Assembly (NCBI GenBank): GCA_039621445.1
Contig: CP154954.1
Span: 4,079,437 to 4,143,436 of the forward strand
Origin: Euglena gracilis
Taxonomy: Eukaryota > Euglenida > Euglenophyceae > Euglenales
DNA: 64,000 bases
Reading direction: 5' to 3'
Position 1 is the stretch's first letter. Each line of letters starts with the position of its first letter. Below, in pieces: positions 1 to 10,885 of this stretch. The translations under genes and the position numbers were made by a program. The notes beneath the pieces are model-generated. The model saw only the letters and a list, made by a program, of their open reading frames with translations. It was not told the DNA's origin and did not search any database.

Positions 1-6
1 CTCGTG

Positions 7-196
7 NNNNNNNNNNNNNNNNNNNNNNNNNNNNNNNNNNNNNNNNNNNNNNNNNNNNNNNNNNNNNNNNNNNNNNNNNNNNNNNNNNNNNNNNNNNNNN
101 NNNNNNNNNNNNNNNNNNNNNNNNNNNNNNNNNNNNNNNNNNNNNNNNNNNNNNNNNNNNNNNNNNNNNNNNNNNNNNNNNNNNNNNNNNNNNNNN
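7..196. other. Assembly gap (190 N)
   Basis: Positions 7 to 196 are all N, so this is an unsequenced scaffold gap. The six bases before it cannot be interpreted. Confidence 0.99.
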
Positions 197-530
197 ACAG
201 CTTTAATTTCAGATCAGCTTTAGGCGTAGCTTTAGGACCCCCCCCCCCCGAGGGGGGGGGCTGGCTGAGGGCTGAATGAACAAAGGCTGCTGGGGTGGAA
301 CTGGGGAGAAAAAGTCGAAACTGCAAAAAATATACCTTAGCAGGTTGCCATGGTTCCATGATGGGTTGGAAAGGCGCGATGCCACGAAAGCTGCATTGTG
401 CCAAATATTCCGGCACCTTGTCCCATCAAGCAGTGACGGTTCACACGTCACCCACCATCGTTGGTTGACTACTTGGTAATGTGAAATGTTCTGGAATCTA
501 TAAAAAAGAAAGTCAATATTTATTGTGCAA

Positions 531-561
531 TAATATTTCATGGACCTCCCATGAAATATTA
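531..561. repeat. Perfect 13-bp hairpin
   Basis: TAATATTTCATGG at 531-543 is followed by a 5-base loop and its exact reverse complement at 549-561. The paralog near 23965 lacks the palindrome and reads into a C-run instead, so the hairpin formed, or was lost, after the duplication. Confidence 0.8.
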
Positions 562-735
562 TCCCCTAAGCCCCCAAAATTGGGCTTGGGGGATTGCCAA
601 GCCGAATGGACACCAAAATGAAATCTAGAGATTCCGAAATGGGCTAATTCTTTGAGCGTGAGTGTATGGAATTTGATTGCTATAAAAGCTGACAAACTGG
701 AAGGTCCGGACCCCCTGTTCATTACAGATGCGGGG

Positions 736-743
736 GTAGGCAC
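736..743. other. Paralogous empty target site of the hAT-like element at 24152
   Basis: GTAGGCAC occurs once here, between sequence matching the left and right flanks of the element at 24152-25043. There the corresponding 8-mer is present on both sides, as GTAGGTAC (24144-24151) and GTAGGCAC (25044-25051). Confidence 0.75.
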
Positions 744-1107
744 CTGAAAACACGCGCACAGGGAGTCAAACAAGGGGAAAAAGCAAAAAGCAGGTTTTGA
801 TCACAATCTCACCAGTGGAGTGGATGGTTCGAGTGCAGTTCAGTTGACCCACAAACAAAGCCCTCTGTTCCCACAGGCAAAGACATGGCACGGCCAAAGT
901 GGTCGCAGTGCAACGAATGAGGTAGGAAGGAAGAAAACGTTCTCTTACTGTACTCCAGCAAGCAGGGCCGAACACAAATGAACTTTGAAAACCTTGTGTC
1001 AGATCGCAGGGGTAAAGGTGCAGGACCAGTGCAGCATGATGGGACAATTTGCAATGAAAAATAAAGACCTGTAATCAAAAACCAAACACACTAACACACA
1101 AACACAT

Positions 1108-1110
<3 letters not shown>

Positions 1111-1141
<31 letters not shown>
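1111..1141. repeat. (CA)n microsatellite
   Basis: About 15 perfect CA units. The paralogous position near 30210-30265 holds a shorter, interrupted A/C-rich tract, so the pure run expanded or was retained in only one copy. Confidence 0.95.
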
Positions 1142-1144
<3 letters not shown>

Positions 1145-1480
1145 TTTCATTATCAGAGCCAGGATCTGTCTTGGGACCCCAGGCGGTCCGAAAACTAGCC
1201 ACAAGAAAAGCCACTGGCTGGACCCCTTTCTCCTGGGAGGTCCGGGGTCCTGGTCCTCCAGGCTCCTCCAACTGAAAAACCCACCCCAACTGCCTGCTCG
1301 CCCAGGTGAAAATGGGTATTTGGTGCGGCTTTTTTCGGCTGGTTTTGTTCCCAAAAAAAATAGCAAAAAGCATTTTTGACAGGTTTTGGGGGTCAAACAA
1401 AAATTTTCTGGTGCTTCGCGTCGGTCACTTGTAAAAAAAAAGCCTAGTCTGTCAGCGGAATACAAAACCAACATTCACTT

Positions 1481-2080
1481 GACCCCCCCCCAAAATCGAA
1501 ATGACTTGTTCTTGGTTCCGTTGCTGGAAACCTCCAGGAGGGTTTATTTTCGGGGGGGGTCTAATATTTGGATGTTTTCCTGAGCAATTAGAGCCCAAAA
1601 TAATCATTATTTTTCAGGTTCCTAAAGAAACGAATTTTTTGGGGGGGTTCACTTCAAAAAACCTAGAATTTTTTGAAACTTCGTCATTTTTGTGTCAAGA
1701 ATTGAGCAGGGTTCGGTAGTCCTGGGAAACTTTTCTAGTGGCTAGCAGAATGGCTGGCTAGTGGACTTTCAGGAACAGATGGAAAGCCCTTCAGTTTTGA
1801 GTTAGGTAGTGGGGGGTCCGCCCCCCTACCCCGCGGGTGACGTGGTAGCCCCCCTCCCCAGACGTTGGGAGGGTTCCTGGACCGCAACCCCCCCTCCTTG
1901 GCAGGTTTCAAAAGAAGCAAACAAAATATCCTCTGGCGCTACGCCCAAAAACAATCCCAGATAGAAATGAGGGATCGTTGGGGTAAACCCCAAAAATTTT
2001 CAGGAAAAAATTCGCCCTCCCCGACGCTTCGCACCAGGGGTCTTATTTGGGGGGTTCTCGTTTGAATTTTTGCTGAATCA
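1481..2080. other. Unassigned spacer with C/G-run segments
   Basis: I see no gene. The part at about 1775-1880 (aagcccttcagttttgag, then paired C and G runs) is a diverged relative of segments at 43485-43590 and, inverted, 48650-48735. The stretch at 1970-2070 shares pieces with 30960-31090, partly inverted. Confidence 0.5.
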
Positions 2081-2400
2081 CCAGGAGGTGAAAAATTGAT
2101 ATCGGAGGCCTTCGGAAAAATTGCGGAAAAATTGATGTAAAATTGCGGGAATTGCGGAAAAATTGCGCAAAAAAAATTGCGGAAATTGTGTTTTTTTTGT
2201 ATTTTTACACTTCTGCTGGAGGGGGCAGTTTTTACAAATTTTGTCAAAAATTGTAAATACTGGAAATTTCGGCAAAACTGCAACAAAATAACAAAAAAAT
2301 CACCTCGGTTCCCTTGTGGAACGCTCAAGGAATTGCCGGAATTCATTGTAGAACGGAAAAAAACTGCGAAAAGTTGAGGAAAAATTGCGAAAATTGTGGA
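2081..2400. repeat. Duplicated block T (partner 31090-31560)
   Basis: Both copies begin gatatcggag and run through a degenerate series of ttgcggaaaaa units. They then share the phrase around tcccttgtggaacgctcaa (2308) and tcccctagtggaacgttcaa (31500). No reading frame is kept between the copies. The short tandem ttgcggaaa motif causes the apparent phenylalanine- and asparagine-rich translations. Confidence 0.7.
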
Positions 2401-2446
2401 CAACGGCAAAAAAGAACATAAAAATATTGGTTATATATTGGATATT

Positions 2447-2448
<2 letters not shown>

Positions 2449-2490
<42 letters not shown>

Positions 2491-2530
2491 ATATACACGT
2501 ATATATACATATATATACATATATACATTC
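2449..2530. repeat. (TA)n / TATACA microsatellite
   Basis: Pure TA dinucleotides at 2449-2483 grade into TATACA and TATATACAT variants. All apparent Tyr-Ile reading frames here are artefacts of the repeat. Confidence 0.95.
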
Positions 2531-2940
2531 ATATATAGGGTCTTATTCATGGGGGGGGTCCATTTTATGGATTTTTGCTGGAAAAATTTTCGACCCCCTA
2601 AATGTCCAAAAATGGCACCCCAAAATACCACTTTTCGAAAAATTCGGCGCTTCGCGCCAGACAAATAGGATAAAATATGCTGAATTGTGTGAAAACAGTC
2701 CCAAAATAGCCGATTTTCCCCCCAAAAATGTACCATTTTTCAAAAATCCGGCGCTTCGCGCCGTATTTTTTCAAATCTATATAGCGAGCCGGAGGGGGGG
2801 TCTTATTCAGGGGGGTCTTATTCCATTGGGTCTTATTTTGACCGGGGGTCCATTTCATGGATTTGTTTTGGGGGGGTCTGGGGTCCAGGGGGGGGGCGGG
2901 TCCATTTTATGGGGGGGGTCTTCTTATTTTTTGGGGGGTT
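2531..2940. repeat. G-run repeat with gcgcttcgcgcc palindromes, between two TA tracts
   Basis: The segment repeatedly contains gggtcttatt and ggtccattttatggattttt beside G runs of 6-9. Two short palindromes of the type GCGCTTCGCGCC lie at about 2648 and 2750. A truncated relative lies inside the TA-targeted element at about 37058-37221. Flanking TA microsatellites on both sides suggest insertion into, or expansion around, an AT-rich site. Confidence 0.65.
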
Positions 2941-2943
2941 TAT

Positions 2944-3077
2944 CTATGTATATGTATATGTATATGTATATATAGTATATATGTGTATATGTTATATGTT
3001 TGTATATATGTATATATATGTGTATATATGTACATATATATCTATATATATATATATATATATACATATATATATTT
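2944..3077. repeat. (TA/TATG)n microsatellite
   Basis: An imperfect TATATG/TATA tract with a pure TA core near 3046-3063. It is the right-hand partner of the 2449-2530 tract. Confidence 0.95.
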
Positions 3078-3720
3078 GACCGTTTGAGGGATATTTTTTG
3101 ACCAAATTGCCATTTCTGGCCACTTTTAGCAACTGATGTCAATTTTTTTGCCAGCTTGAACAGTGTCAAGCTTTAAACATTCAGGTCAAGGCATTTTGAG
3201 TAATAGGTTACCCTTTCTGCTCGTGATCATCACTTTCAGCATTTTATTGTGATATTTTGTTGGTTTACTATTTTTATTAGTAAAAAAAACATGTTCATGG
3301 AGCCAAAATATCCAACAAGAGCGCATTGGACTTGAATCTCTGGTCGTCTTGTCAATTCACAAATCATGCCAGTTGAAGACCTTCTGAAAACGAAGACTTG
3401 CTGAAATGGATTCACATCACCGAAGCTGCATTTTGTCAAACAGGAAAAACTGCCTTTTTTCGGCAAGAATGTGTGTGCAGAGAGTGGTCCAGTGCTCCAC
3501 TGATGTGCTTCTGGGTCTTGGATGGGCGTACAGAAAACGGTCAGCAGCAGCACAACAGGAACTAACGTGTTGTTCACACAAGATACCCGCCTGTGCTGTA
3601 GTACGGCAGCGGCGAAGTGCATTTGACTGTTTGAGAAGGCTTCCAAGGCAGCCAACCCAGCGTTGGATGCACAAAGCCAGGCGGTGGTCCACCTTATGGT
3701 TTGAGGAGCCAAGGAGTGCC
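3078..3720. repeat. Duplicated block U (partner 34855-35500)
   Basis: Colinear with 34855-35500 from the phrase ttgaccgtttgagggat through the segment with ggcaagaatgtgtgtgcag and the aaggcagccaacccagc tract. A minus-strand frame of about 158 codons is open at 3236-3712, but its counterpart at 35087-35458 keeps neither frame nor protein similarity over its length. I therefore treat it as non-coding repeat DNA. Confidence 0.75.
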
Positions 3721-4470
3721 CCCCCCCCCGCCTAAACTGTGGCGTGACGGATTATCGGTGTGGCACAAAAGAACGACTTCTTCTATTATCACACGTGCCC
3801 ATAGAACTTTGATATCAAACCAGCCAATAACCAGAAGCAATTTTCCCCCAGAACCTGGGCAAAAGGAAAAAAAACAGAAAGGCTTGAAAATACCCTTTAA
3901 AAAAAAGATTTTGAAAATGTCCAAGAATGATAGGATCAAAAAAAAGAACACAACTAATCAGAACATTCACTGAGTGTATCCCGTGACTTAATAAATATAA
4001 AACACATTTGACCCCTGGGATGAGGGAAGCATTCCGTGGTCCCATCCACCCTCCCCCTCAGCCTAGGAGTTGGACACATTCGGACCGTTGCCATGTTGGA
4101 GTATCGCATTCAGGAAGACCTCTGAACCGCCACAGGAGCTGAGGCTTATGAGAACAGAGATTTGGAAACAGGACATCGCCTGAGGACCCTACCCCCGCGC
4201 CCAGGTGGCTGGAAAATTGGGGCTGGCTGGTCAAAGGCTGCCGGGGTCGAACTGGGCAGGAAAAAAAGTCGAAACTTCAAAAAACACTTGTCCAAAAGGC
4301 CAAATATGTATAAAAAAAAATCAATTTTTGACTCAAATATTGCGCTCGCCAGGACTTTTTCCGGCCGTTTTAGCGCGTTATTTGGTCCGTTTGTGCCCCT
4401 CAAAAAAAAAGAATATTTCACCGTCCAGCCTTCCTTCTGGGGCTGCAACTTAGGCGGCCAAACTCGCACT
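3721..4470. repeat. Duplicated block U/V (partners 35520-36490 and 41255-41720)
   Basis: Starts with a C-run and aaactgtggcgtgacgg (compare 35518). It continues through the cccctgggatgagg segment, present three times (near 4012, 36108, 41318). It ends with ggctgctggggt-like sequence and gtccgtttgtgcccctcaa. The second copy carries an extra 254 bp at 35575-35828. No conserved reading frame is visible. Confidence 0.75.
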
Positions 4471-4715
4471 TAGCTTTGAAAATGACTGGAAATTTCGCTG
4501 ATGCGCAATTTCCCAAAAAGGTCTGTTTTGGTACACCGAATCCTGAGGTTGAGGACAGTCCGAATTAGTTTCTAGCTGTACCCCCAGGGCTGGGGTACAA
4601 AATTAGCTTTGAAAATGACTGAAAAATTTCGCCGATGTCCCAAACAGGCCTGTTTTGGAACATCTAGGCCTGAGGTTCAGTACAATCCGAATTAATGTGT
4701 CCGTACACCCTACGT
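4471..4715. repeat. Tandem duplication of a ~130-bp unit
   Basis: Two head-to-tail copies begin agctttgaaaatgactg, at about 4472 and 4604. Each runs through a ctgttttgg segment and ends near ccgaattag/ccgaattaa. A fragment of the same unit occurs near 62030. Confidence 0.75.
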
Positions 4716-5450
4716 GATGTTTAATTTTTTTTGTAATTATACATGTGGCTGATCATTGCGCACTTGCACAATAACAAAAACATATTTGTCAACATGTGTT
4801 TTCATTGCGCATCCGCGTAACGGGCACATTCGTGAACACCAGAGGGGACAGAGGACAAAACTTAGGACAGGTGGAAAGAAACTCTCAGTCACATTGTCTT
4901 GAAATTGGGTCAACATTGCGCATCGGCGCTACAACCACGCTGCATTAGAATTTTAAAAATTGTATTTCTATGGTGCCAACTGTTCACAATGTGTGTGCAG
5001 AGTCCACTCTCTGGATGCCTTAGCAGTCAACCCTTCACAGACATATCGCACCTAAAAAAGCAAAAAAAGGGCCAAATTTCACCCGGCCTGTGTAGCACCG
5101 TCTGGGAACACAAACAAGGCTTCAAAAAAGAGGAACTCGCAATGGGGTTTTGGGACTTTTTTTTGGGAATATTCACGTGTCCCGGAGTTCAAATACTGGG
5201 TCTTGAACCTTATTTTAAAACGGTGAACAGGCTGAAAAACACCAAAATTGGGCCTGTTCCATGGGTCCCAACATCGGCAAATGATGCAGCTGTCACCATG
5301 GAGGGTCTCCGTGGGGCCAAAGGGTCAAAAGGATGGGTTTCACTGCCGTTTTAAAAGATTGCAAACATTGCGCTTAGGCGCAATGCAAAGATCAAAACCT
5401 GAAGTGCAAGTTAGGCCGCCTAAGTGCAAAGTAAATCAAACCCCTCGATA
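4716..5450. other. Unassigned single-copy stretch
   Basis: No paralog was found elsewhere in the window. A plus-strand frame at 4899-5354 (151 codons) is open but shows no motif I recognise and no sign of a signal peptide or repeats. With no second copy to test conservation I do not call it a gene. Several gcgca-rich phrases (cattgcgcatcggcg, cattgcgcttaggcg) are scattered through it. Confidence 0.4.
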
Positions 5451-5800
5451 GGGGGGTCCGAGACTGAAAAAGGCAGCTGGCTGGTGGACCATCCCACCCG
5501 GGGATGAGGTGCCCTTAGGCTTAAGCGACGCCCTGCCTGGAATGCGAGAGACACCTCGTCAAACAACGAGGGGAGTGAACAGAGATGGGTCATGAGCCGA
5601 TAGGCTGTTTACACCTTGCATACCTAGCGCGGGTACGGCAATACAATGGCGACCAGGGCACGGGATCTTAGCGGAGACTGAGTGACGGCTGCAAGCCTCG
5701 CATTGCTATTGAGAGATGGGCATTAGGACGAATATAAGAGCATGGGGAAACATTCGTTGCTATCTGCAATTACCCGTAATTATTCAAAATTGCAACAATG
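5451..5800. repeat. Duplicated block W (partners 36500-36840; 41750-42026 with 42280-42370)
   Basis: Three colinear copies share gcagctggctggtggacc, the ggcttaagcgacgccctgc segment and an atcattaggacg segment. The phrase cattaggacg at 5731-5740 and catcattaggacg at 36755-36764 are uninterrupted. The third copy carries a 253-bp TIR element at exactly this TA, making this a pre-insertion site. Confidence 0.8.
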
Positions 5801-6340
5801 CCTGTGCCGACTGGGGACATCCACCCAGAAATGGCTCTTAACATCGCCTCAGAAATGCGTACAATAAGGAAAATATCACTGAAAATGACTAAATCAGTTA
5901 AAAGCAACTAGAAGCAGCCAGAAGCAGTAAGGCGCCTCCCCCCCAAAAGCACAAAACGCTAAACCTAGTCAAAAAAGAATCCAAATGACCACAAAATGGC
6001 TGAAAGCGGCCAGAAACAGCCAGAAATGGCCAAAATGTGGGCTAAAAATGGTAAGCGGCAAAACAGTCAGAAAAATATAAAAATGACCAAAGGCAACCAA
6101 AAGCAGTCAGAAATGCCCAAAAATGACAAAAAACCTGCTAAAGGAGGCCAAAATTGCCCAAAAAGCAGGCAAAGGCAGTCAAAAAGTGGTCAAAATACCC
6201 AGAAGCAGCAGCGAAAAATGGCCTACAATTCCAAAAATTGGCTTCAACAACCAAAAAAAAGGGCTTATCCGTAGTTGTCTGTAATCATCCGTAATTATCT
6301 CTTCGGTATGAGCACCAATCCCTGACACATGCTGCTGAAT
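5801..6340. repeat. Duplicated block X: degenerate cagccaga/aaaatggcc tract (partners 36850-37860, 42370-42800)
   Basis: This is low-complexity DNA built from loose repeats of cagaaa, cagccag, aaaatggcc and agcagtc. It starts just after the phrase gactggggacatccaccc, which is shared by all three copies. The repeat produces Lys/Gln/Asn-rich translations with no conserved frame. Confidence 0.75.
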
Positions 6341-6379
6341 TTTTATTTTCAAAAATACGACGAAGGCAAAAAAAATTCT

Positions 6380-6745
6380 TTGTTCAGATATGGGTCTGTG
6401 CTTCAATTCATTCATGTCTAGGAAACAACCACTCCAAATTAAATGTGGGAGATTGACGTCATATATGAATTATACGTTACAGAATCAGAAGCCAGGCTCC
6501 TTGTCTTGTGGGCTGATACTGGCCGGTAGGTTGAAGGTCAGCTATCACGGGGGGGGTCTAATATAATTTGGGTGGGTTCGCGAAAGGGCTCCAGGCAACT
6601 GGTCCGCGGCGTGGTGTGCTCCTGCTCTACTGCACCCATCAGGTTCATTGCGCCTGTTTTAACTTAAATATATAAAAAATACTGTGGCAACCGGAGCTAT
6701 CCGTTCTTCTCAACTGTCATCTGGACTGAAAATGGACTTTGCGAC
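6380..6745. repeat. Duplicated block Y (partners 37905-38290, 42830-43200)
   Basis: All three copies carry the segment aggctccttgtcttgtggg, then the ggtccgcggcgtggtgtgct segment and cttccgttcttctc-type sequence. The 38 kb and 43 kb copies differ at only a handful of positions over about 250 bp and are clearly the youngest pair. This 6.4 kb copy is more diverged and has a small C/G-run change at about 6549-6565. Confidence 0.8.
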
Positions 6746-7440
6746 AATCGCTGAGTGATGGCAACAGGGCGGGGAGACCTGTTGCGGGGAGACCTCCTTT
6801 TTCTCTCCCACCCAGCAGACATCGAGATTCTTCACGGTGATTGCCCGAACGTCAAAAAGCAACGGTGCAAAAAAAAGGTTTGGAAAATGACATGCCCCAG
6901 GTACTGGAATATTTGGTCAATTTGTGTCAGAGGATAACAACATTGAAATTATAAAAATGCAATGCAATGCATGCAACAACCAATATCTATCTGTTTCTCT
7001 GTCTGCCTCCCTTTCTTGCATATAAATCAGGTATTTTTCAGAGACCAGGGGAAGGTACCCATGCCCCCTGCCAGGCGCACCGACCCAGGGTTTCTCCCAG
7101 CAGGTCCCCACATTTCGGGGGTTAAAAAAAGTCGGTGTTTCGTGCCAAAAATAGCCGAAACCCCGCATTCCAGCAGGGGACCCCAAGAGCCTTGTGCCCC
7201 CCCCCATACCTGCAGGCCTTCCCATAATACTGGTTTTAAGGTCAGAATTTTCTCTGCGGGCTTGGATGGGTGGGTTGTCGACCACCTATCTGGTCGACCA
7301 TCCCACCTGCCCGTGCAGCCCCCCCTGGGGATCGACCACCCCACCCACCGCCCATTACCCATTGGGGTTTGGGGATTCCCGAAAGCCCCAGACCCACCTA
7401 TCCCACCCCTCCCTCTCACTCTTTCTGTCTCGGTTTATTT
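6746..7440. repeat. Duplicated block Z, partly unique
   Basis: The first part (gatggcaacagggcggggag, ctcccacccagcagac, caacggtgcaaa) parallels 38560-38710. The part at 7260-7430 (ccattacccattggggttt, then the ctccctctcactctttctgtct segment) parallels 48820-48940. Between them I see no gene. Confidence 0.6.
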
Positions 7441-8425
7441 GTCTGCCTGTCTGTCTGGCTGCCCAAATAACACACTTGCAACACATCCGCCAATCTGGAG
7501 CACCAAGTTCCAGTGGAACAGGCCCAGAATCATCTGGGATAGTTGTTGATGGGAGCATGTGTGAGGGGCCTTCCAAATGCTCTTCCAAAAAGAATCGCAA
7601 TTTTCCCCACATCCCACTGACGTTGTTCTATTTTCTGGCATTAAAATAATTCAAATAAATATAAATATAAAAAAGAAAGAATCAGAAACAGAATCCAGAA
7701 AGAGAATTGGGGGAGATAAGAAAGGGTGATGGACAATGGGAGTGACTGGAAAAGAGAAGCAGCACATGTGAACTTGTAGCAGGAGGGGTGACCTAAAAAA
7801 AAGGCGGCAAACATGGCCTGCACGGTGGCTATATGGCTACCGAGGCTGTGATCTGGACACGCGGTGGAGGGAAAACATGGGAATGGCCGACCAATGGAAT
7901 ATAAAGGCCAAAGCCATATTGGCCCCAACAGCCCTTTCCGACAGTGGGTGGGTGGGTGCCAAACTGACTGAAATTGATTGAAACTGATTTTGAATTGAAA
8001 TTGATTTAACCTGGAACTGAAACTGAATGAAATGCCAGGAGCACACTGTTTTCACCGACTTGGACGGCATAACTCACAAATAAACTTCTTTTGGTTGGTG
8101 TGCGCAAACACATACACGTCCGGAATTTTATTTCTTCGCAAGGAATTCCAGAACTTTGAGAAATTGGATCGAGGGGGATCATGAGTGCGAGAGATCTGAG
8201 CGAATTCTCTTTTTTTGGGGCTGTCACTCCACAACTTTGGCCGAATTTCTTTTTTTTGGCAGTTTTATTTCTGCACGACACAAAATCCCTGATATGCACG
8301 ACAGTCCCGGAACCCTCCCCCCTACACACACCCTACACCCATTGTTTCTCTCCTGCTTCTCCCTGGAATTTTTGATGAACGTTTTTGCTTTTACCTGCCT
8401 CGGGGTCTGTACACAAATGGATGGT
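7441..8425. repeat. Duplicated block AA (partners 39450-40560, 48945-49510)
   Basis: Shared landmarks are acacacttgcaac, the gagagtgactggaaaagag/ggagtgactggaaaagag segment, gcggcaaacatggcc with cgcacggtgg/gcacggtgg, and gtgccaaactgact. At the right end the 40 kb copy has a 230-bp CA/ACGC tract where this copy has only a short cctacacacaccctacaccc. No open frame is preserved among the three. Confidence 0.8.
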
Positions 8426-8745
8426 GTGTGCAAATATGCACATGTAACGCATTTGCGCAATCCATCCCTTCGGCTGAAATTGTGGAAAACATGCTGCTTG
8501 TTCTTTCGTTTGCCTCATGAAATGTACAGCTACCTTTTTTCCTGTTTTCAGTGTAAATTGTTTAAGGTTTGTGAATGGGAACAGTGTGCAATGTGAAAAC
8601 GAAGAACAGCTGCATGCAAAAAAATATAATATAGCTCTGTTTTTACATCATTTTCATGAAAATGATTGGTGAAGGAGATAAAACATACAAAATTGCACAT
8701 AGAGCGGACACACAGGATGGTCGTAGAAAAACATTGCGAGCATTC
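8426..8745. other. Unassigned spacer
   Basis: No gene, RNA or partner segment was recognised in this AT-rich stretch. Confidence 0.4.
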
Positions 8746-9904
8746 GCACCGACAAAAGAAAATTCCTTAACAGCGATTTACGGCGCCTAAAACCGACCCT
8801 GGGTGTGTTACTTCCACTCTTCCAACAAGGACTCTGTAACTTTCTTTTTTTTAAAAAAAGAAACCACTCAGTCACCTCCCACTCCTGGGGGGTCGGATAC
8901 AAGTATCTCACTCTGGATACAAGTACTCTAACTCCAAAGAAAATTGACCATAAACGAAAAAAGCGGCAATTTTTTCTGAGTCATTTTTTGCTTACCCCCC
9001 CCCGCAAGGGCATGTGCGCTGTTTTTTCCTGGTGCTCCTGGGGGGTTATGCACTTTGCACAATGAGGTTGAAATATTGACCCAAAGCCTTTTGTATATCA
9101 CCCAAAGCCTTTTTTGATTGTCCCTTATTAAATTATACATTGCTCAGCCAATGTCTTTGGTGACAAACCCCACTGATAACACAAGGGTTTTTACTTGGCG
9201 TTCCATTCTCAGGCCGAGAGGAAGGTGCTGGGATGTGTCGTCAGCATATGGCACGGGGTCCGTTGGCGCAGTCCCTGGTATCAACATGACAAAATTTTTG
9301 CAAATTGGTTTCCAAGCAAACCTAAAAATAATACTGAAGGAATTGACTTCAAACTCCTTTTTGAGAAAAAAAAGTGGTGTACATTACGCCATAACATTTA
9401 CGACACACACTTAAAAAAAGAAATGCCCTGACGACCATGCAACTCGTTGTAGAAAGACGTTAGAAACAAAAAAAATAGCTGGCCAAACTTCTCTTGAGTG
9501 TGGGGGTCGTGGGTTGGTTGGCCACAAGAAAAACGCTTGATGAATTGCTGATTCTCTGGCTGTTTCAGAATCCGGGGATCCAGCAAGCCAAAATCAGAAA
9601 CTGCTGGTTGGGGGGATGCTGGAAGACGGCAAATACAACTTGAAAAGCAGAAAAAAATGACTGGATTGTGCTTCCAAGGCTCCTCTGAAAAGACATTGAA
9701 TAATTTTCTTGGCTTCAAACCAGGGACAGTTGAACGAATACGGGTCATGAACAAAGCAAAGGGTCGCGATTGGCAGAGGCGTGGCATGGGCACCGAGGGA
9801 ATGGGGAGACTGGCTATCAGCAGCAGGTGGCTTCGCTGTCCATCCTGCTGGGTGGAACGGCACCAAAATTGTAAACGGACCAACTACAACTTCTCAAAAC
9901 AAAA
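8746..9904. repeat. Duplicated block AC, left part (partner 52140-53230)
   Basis: Colinear with 52140-53230. It includes the phrase aggccgagaggaaggtgctg and the adjacent gggatgtgtcgtcagcatat, almost identical at 52600-52640, and cttggcatcaaaccagggac-type sequence at 9710 and 53060. The well-conserved part at 9210-9290 and 52600-52680 could be an old exon, but open frames differ between copies. Confidence 0.75.
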
Positions 9905-10515
9905 CGAATGAATGAACAGTGTTACTGGGGTACTGGGGTACTGGGGTACTGGGGTATGCAAGGGTTTTCTAAAAGCCGGAGGGGACCCCACCCTCGGAGT
10001 CCAGCCAGCCATCCAGCAACCAACCCACCCAGGCTGACAACACCCAGACAAGAGCGGTTGGGGACGAGGGTTGGCAGGGTCTTCACCCGTAACGATGCCC
10101 CACCTGCCCGCTTGGGGCGAAACCGCAACATGGACTGACAACACACGCCCACCACACCGATCACGCTCTCGCCTTCGGGTACTGTCCGTATTTTTCGGCA
10201 ATTTTGCCTTTCTCCGCACCAAAAGGGCCTTGACTAGCCCTCCCCAAATGGTGCTGTTCCGGGGGGTGCCCCGTAGGTAGCGGAGCCATTTTTCAGTCCC
10301 GCGCTGCCTTGTTTTCTGGGGGCCATTTTTTTTTTCAGCCCCCCGACCCCCCGGTGGCGCAGAGCTCGTTTTTAACGGTCGGCACCACACATACAAGAGC
10401 GGTCGGGGACGAGGGTCGGCAGGGTCGTCACCCCTGACGATACCCCACCTGCCAGCCTGGGGCGAAACCGCAACAACAGACTGACAACACACACACCCAC
10501 ACATGGCCGGCAACC
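9905..10515. repeat. Copy-specific insert with ~110-bp terminal direct repeats (TRIM-like)
   Basis: Segments at about 10035-10145 and 10395-10500 are direct repeats. Both run through gttggcagggt/gtcggcagggt, cgat.ccccacctgcc, ggggcgaaaccgcaac and gactgacaacacac, and they enclose about 250 bp. The paralog at 53230-53690 lacks the unit. The left flank also carries four tandem tactgggg units (9926-9957). A small LTR-type (TRIM) or duplicated fragment would explain the structure. No primer-binding site or coding region was recognised. Confidence 0.5.
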
Positions 10516-10885
10516 CCCAGCAACACCAATTCAGAAGAGAGGAGAGAGAGAGAGATTCCCAGGGGACACTGTACGATTCGGGACATGATTGTCACAGAAA
10601 CAAACCTGGTTGTCTTGTGATGCAGTGGGGTAACCCTCGTCGGAGGGTTTTGCAGTGAAATGGGGAGGCTCCTCAAGAAGCGGGGCTATCTGTGGCATGG
10701 CATACAATTCGGCAATAGCATCTGTTTTGCACACACAATTGCACCCTGGTGACAAAACCTTACACCTGATTGAGAGCCTAAAAAAAAATATTCAAAAAAC
10801 AAATCTGTAGGAAAAACACTTGACAGTGTGAAAGAAAAGAAGACAAGGCTTCTCTTTACTGAAAACGTATACTGCCACAAGCAAT
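10516..10885. repeat. Duplicated block AC, right part (partner 53690-54030)
   Basis: Shares agattcccaggggacactgt, gggtaaccctcgtcggagg-type sequence, gggctatctgtggc and atacaattcggca with 53705-53900. Confidence 0.75.

Larger units (their letters stand above)
197..1480. repeat. Segmental duplication block A1 (copies at 23.7-26.5 kb and 29.5-30.6 kb)
   Basis: This block aligns by eye, in the same orientation, with 23690-24150 plus 25044-25280 plus 26180-26460, and with 29500-30560. Shared landmarks include a tract reading ccatggttccatgatggg (near 345, 23720 and 29525), the phrase caccagtggagtggagggtt with variants (near 808, 25100, 29880), and the segment around gtgaaaatgggtatttggtg (1310, 26265, 30395). 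Small indels interrupt every apparent frame, so I see no gene here. The first 130 bases resemble a block also found at 4230-4290, 36310-36380 and 41500-41560. Confidence 0.8.

Noticed and set aside
2431-3087. Open frames rich in Tyr-Ile dipeptides
   Set aside because: They are translations of TA microsatellites.
3236-3712. 158-codon minus-strand frame
   Set aside because: The paralog at 35087-35458 does not preserve frame or amino-acid sequence.
9884-10513. 209-codon minus-strand frame with an internal repeat
   Set aside because: The repeat in the protein is simply the direct DNA repeat; no domain, and the paralog lacks the region.
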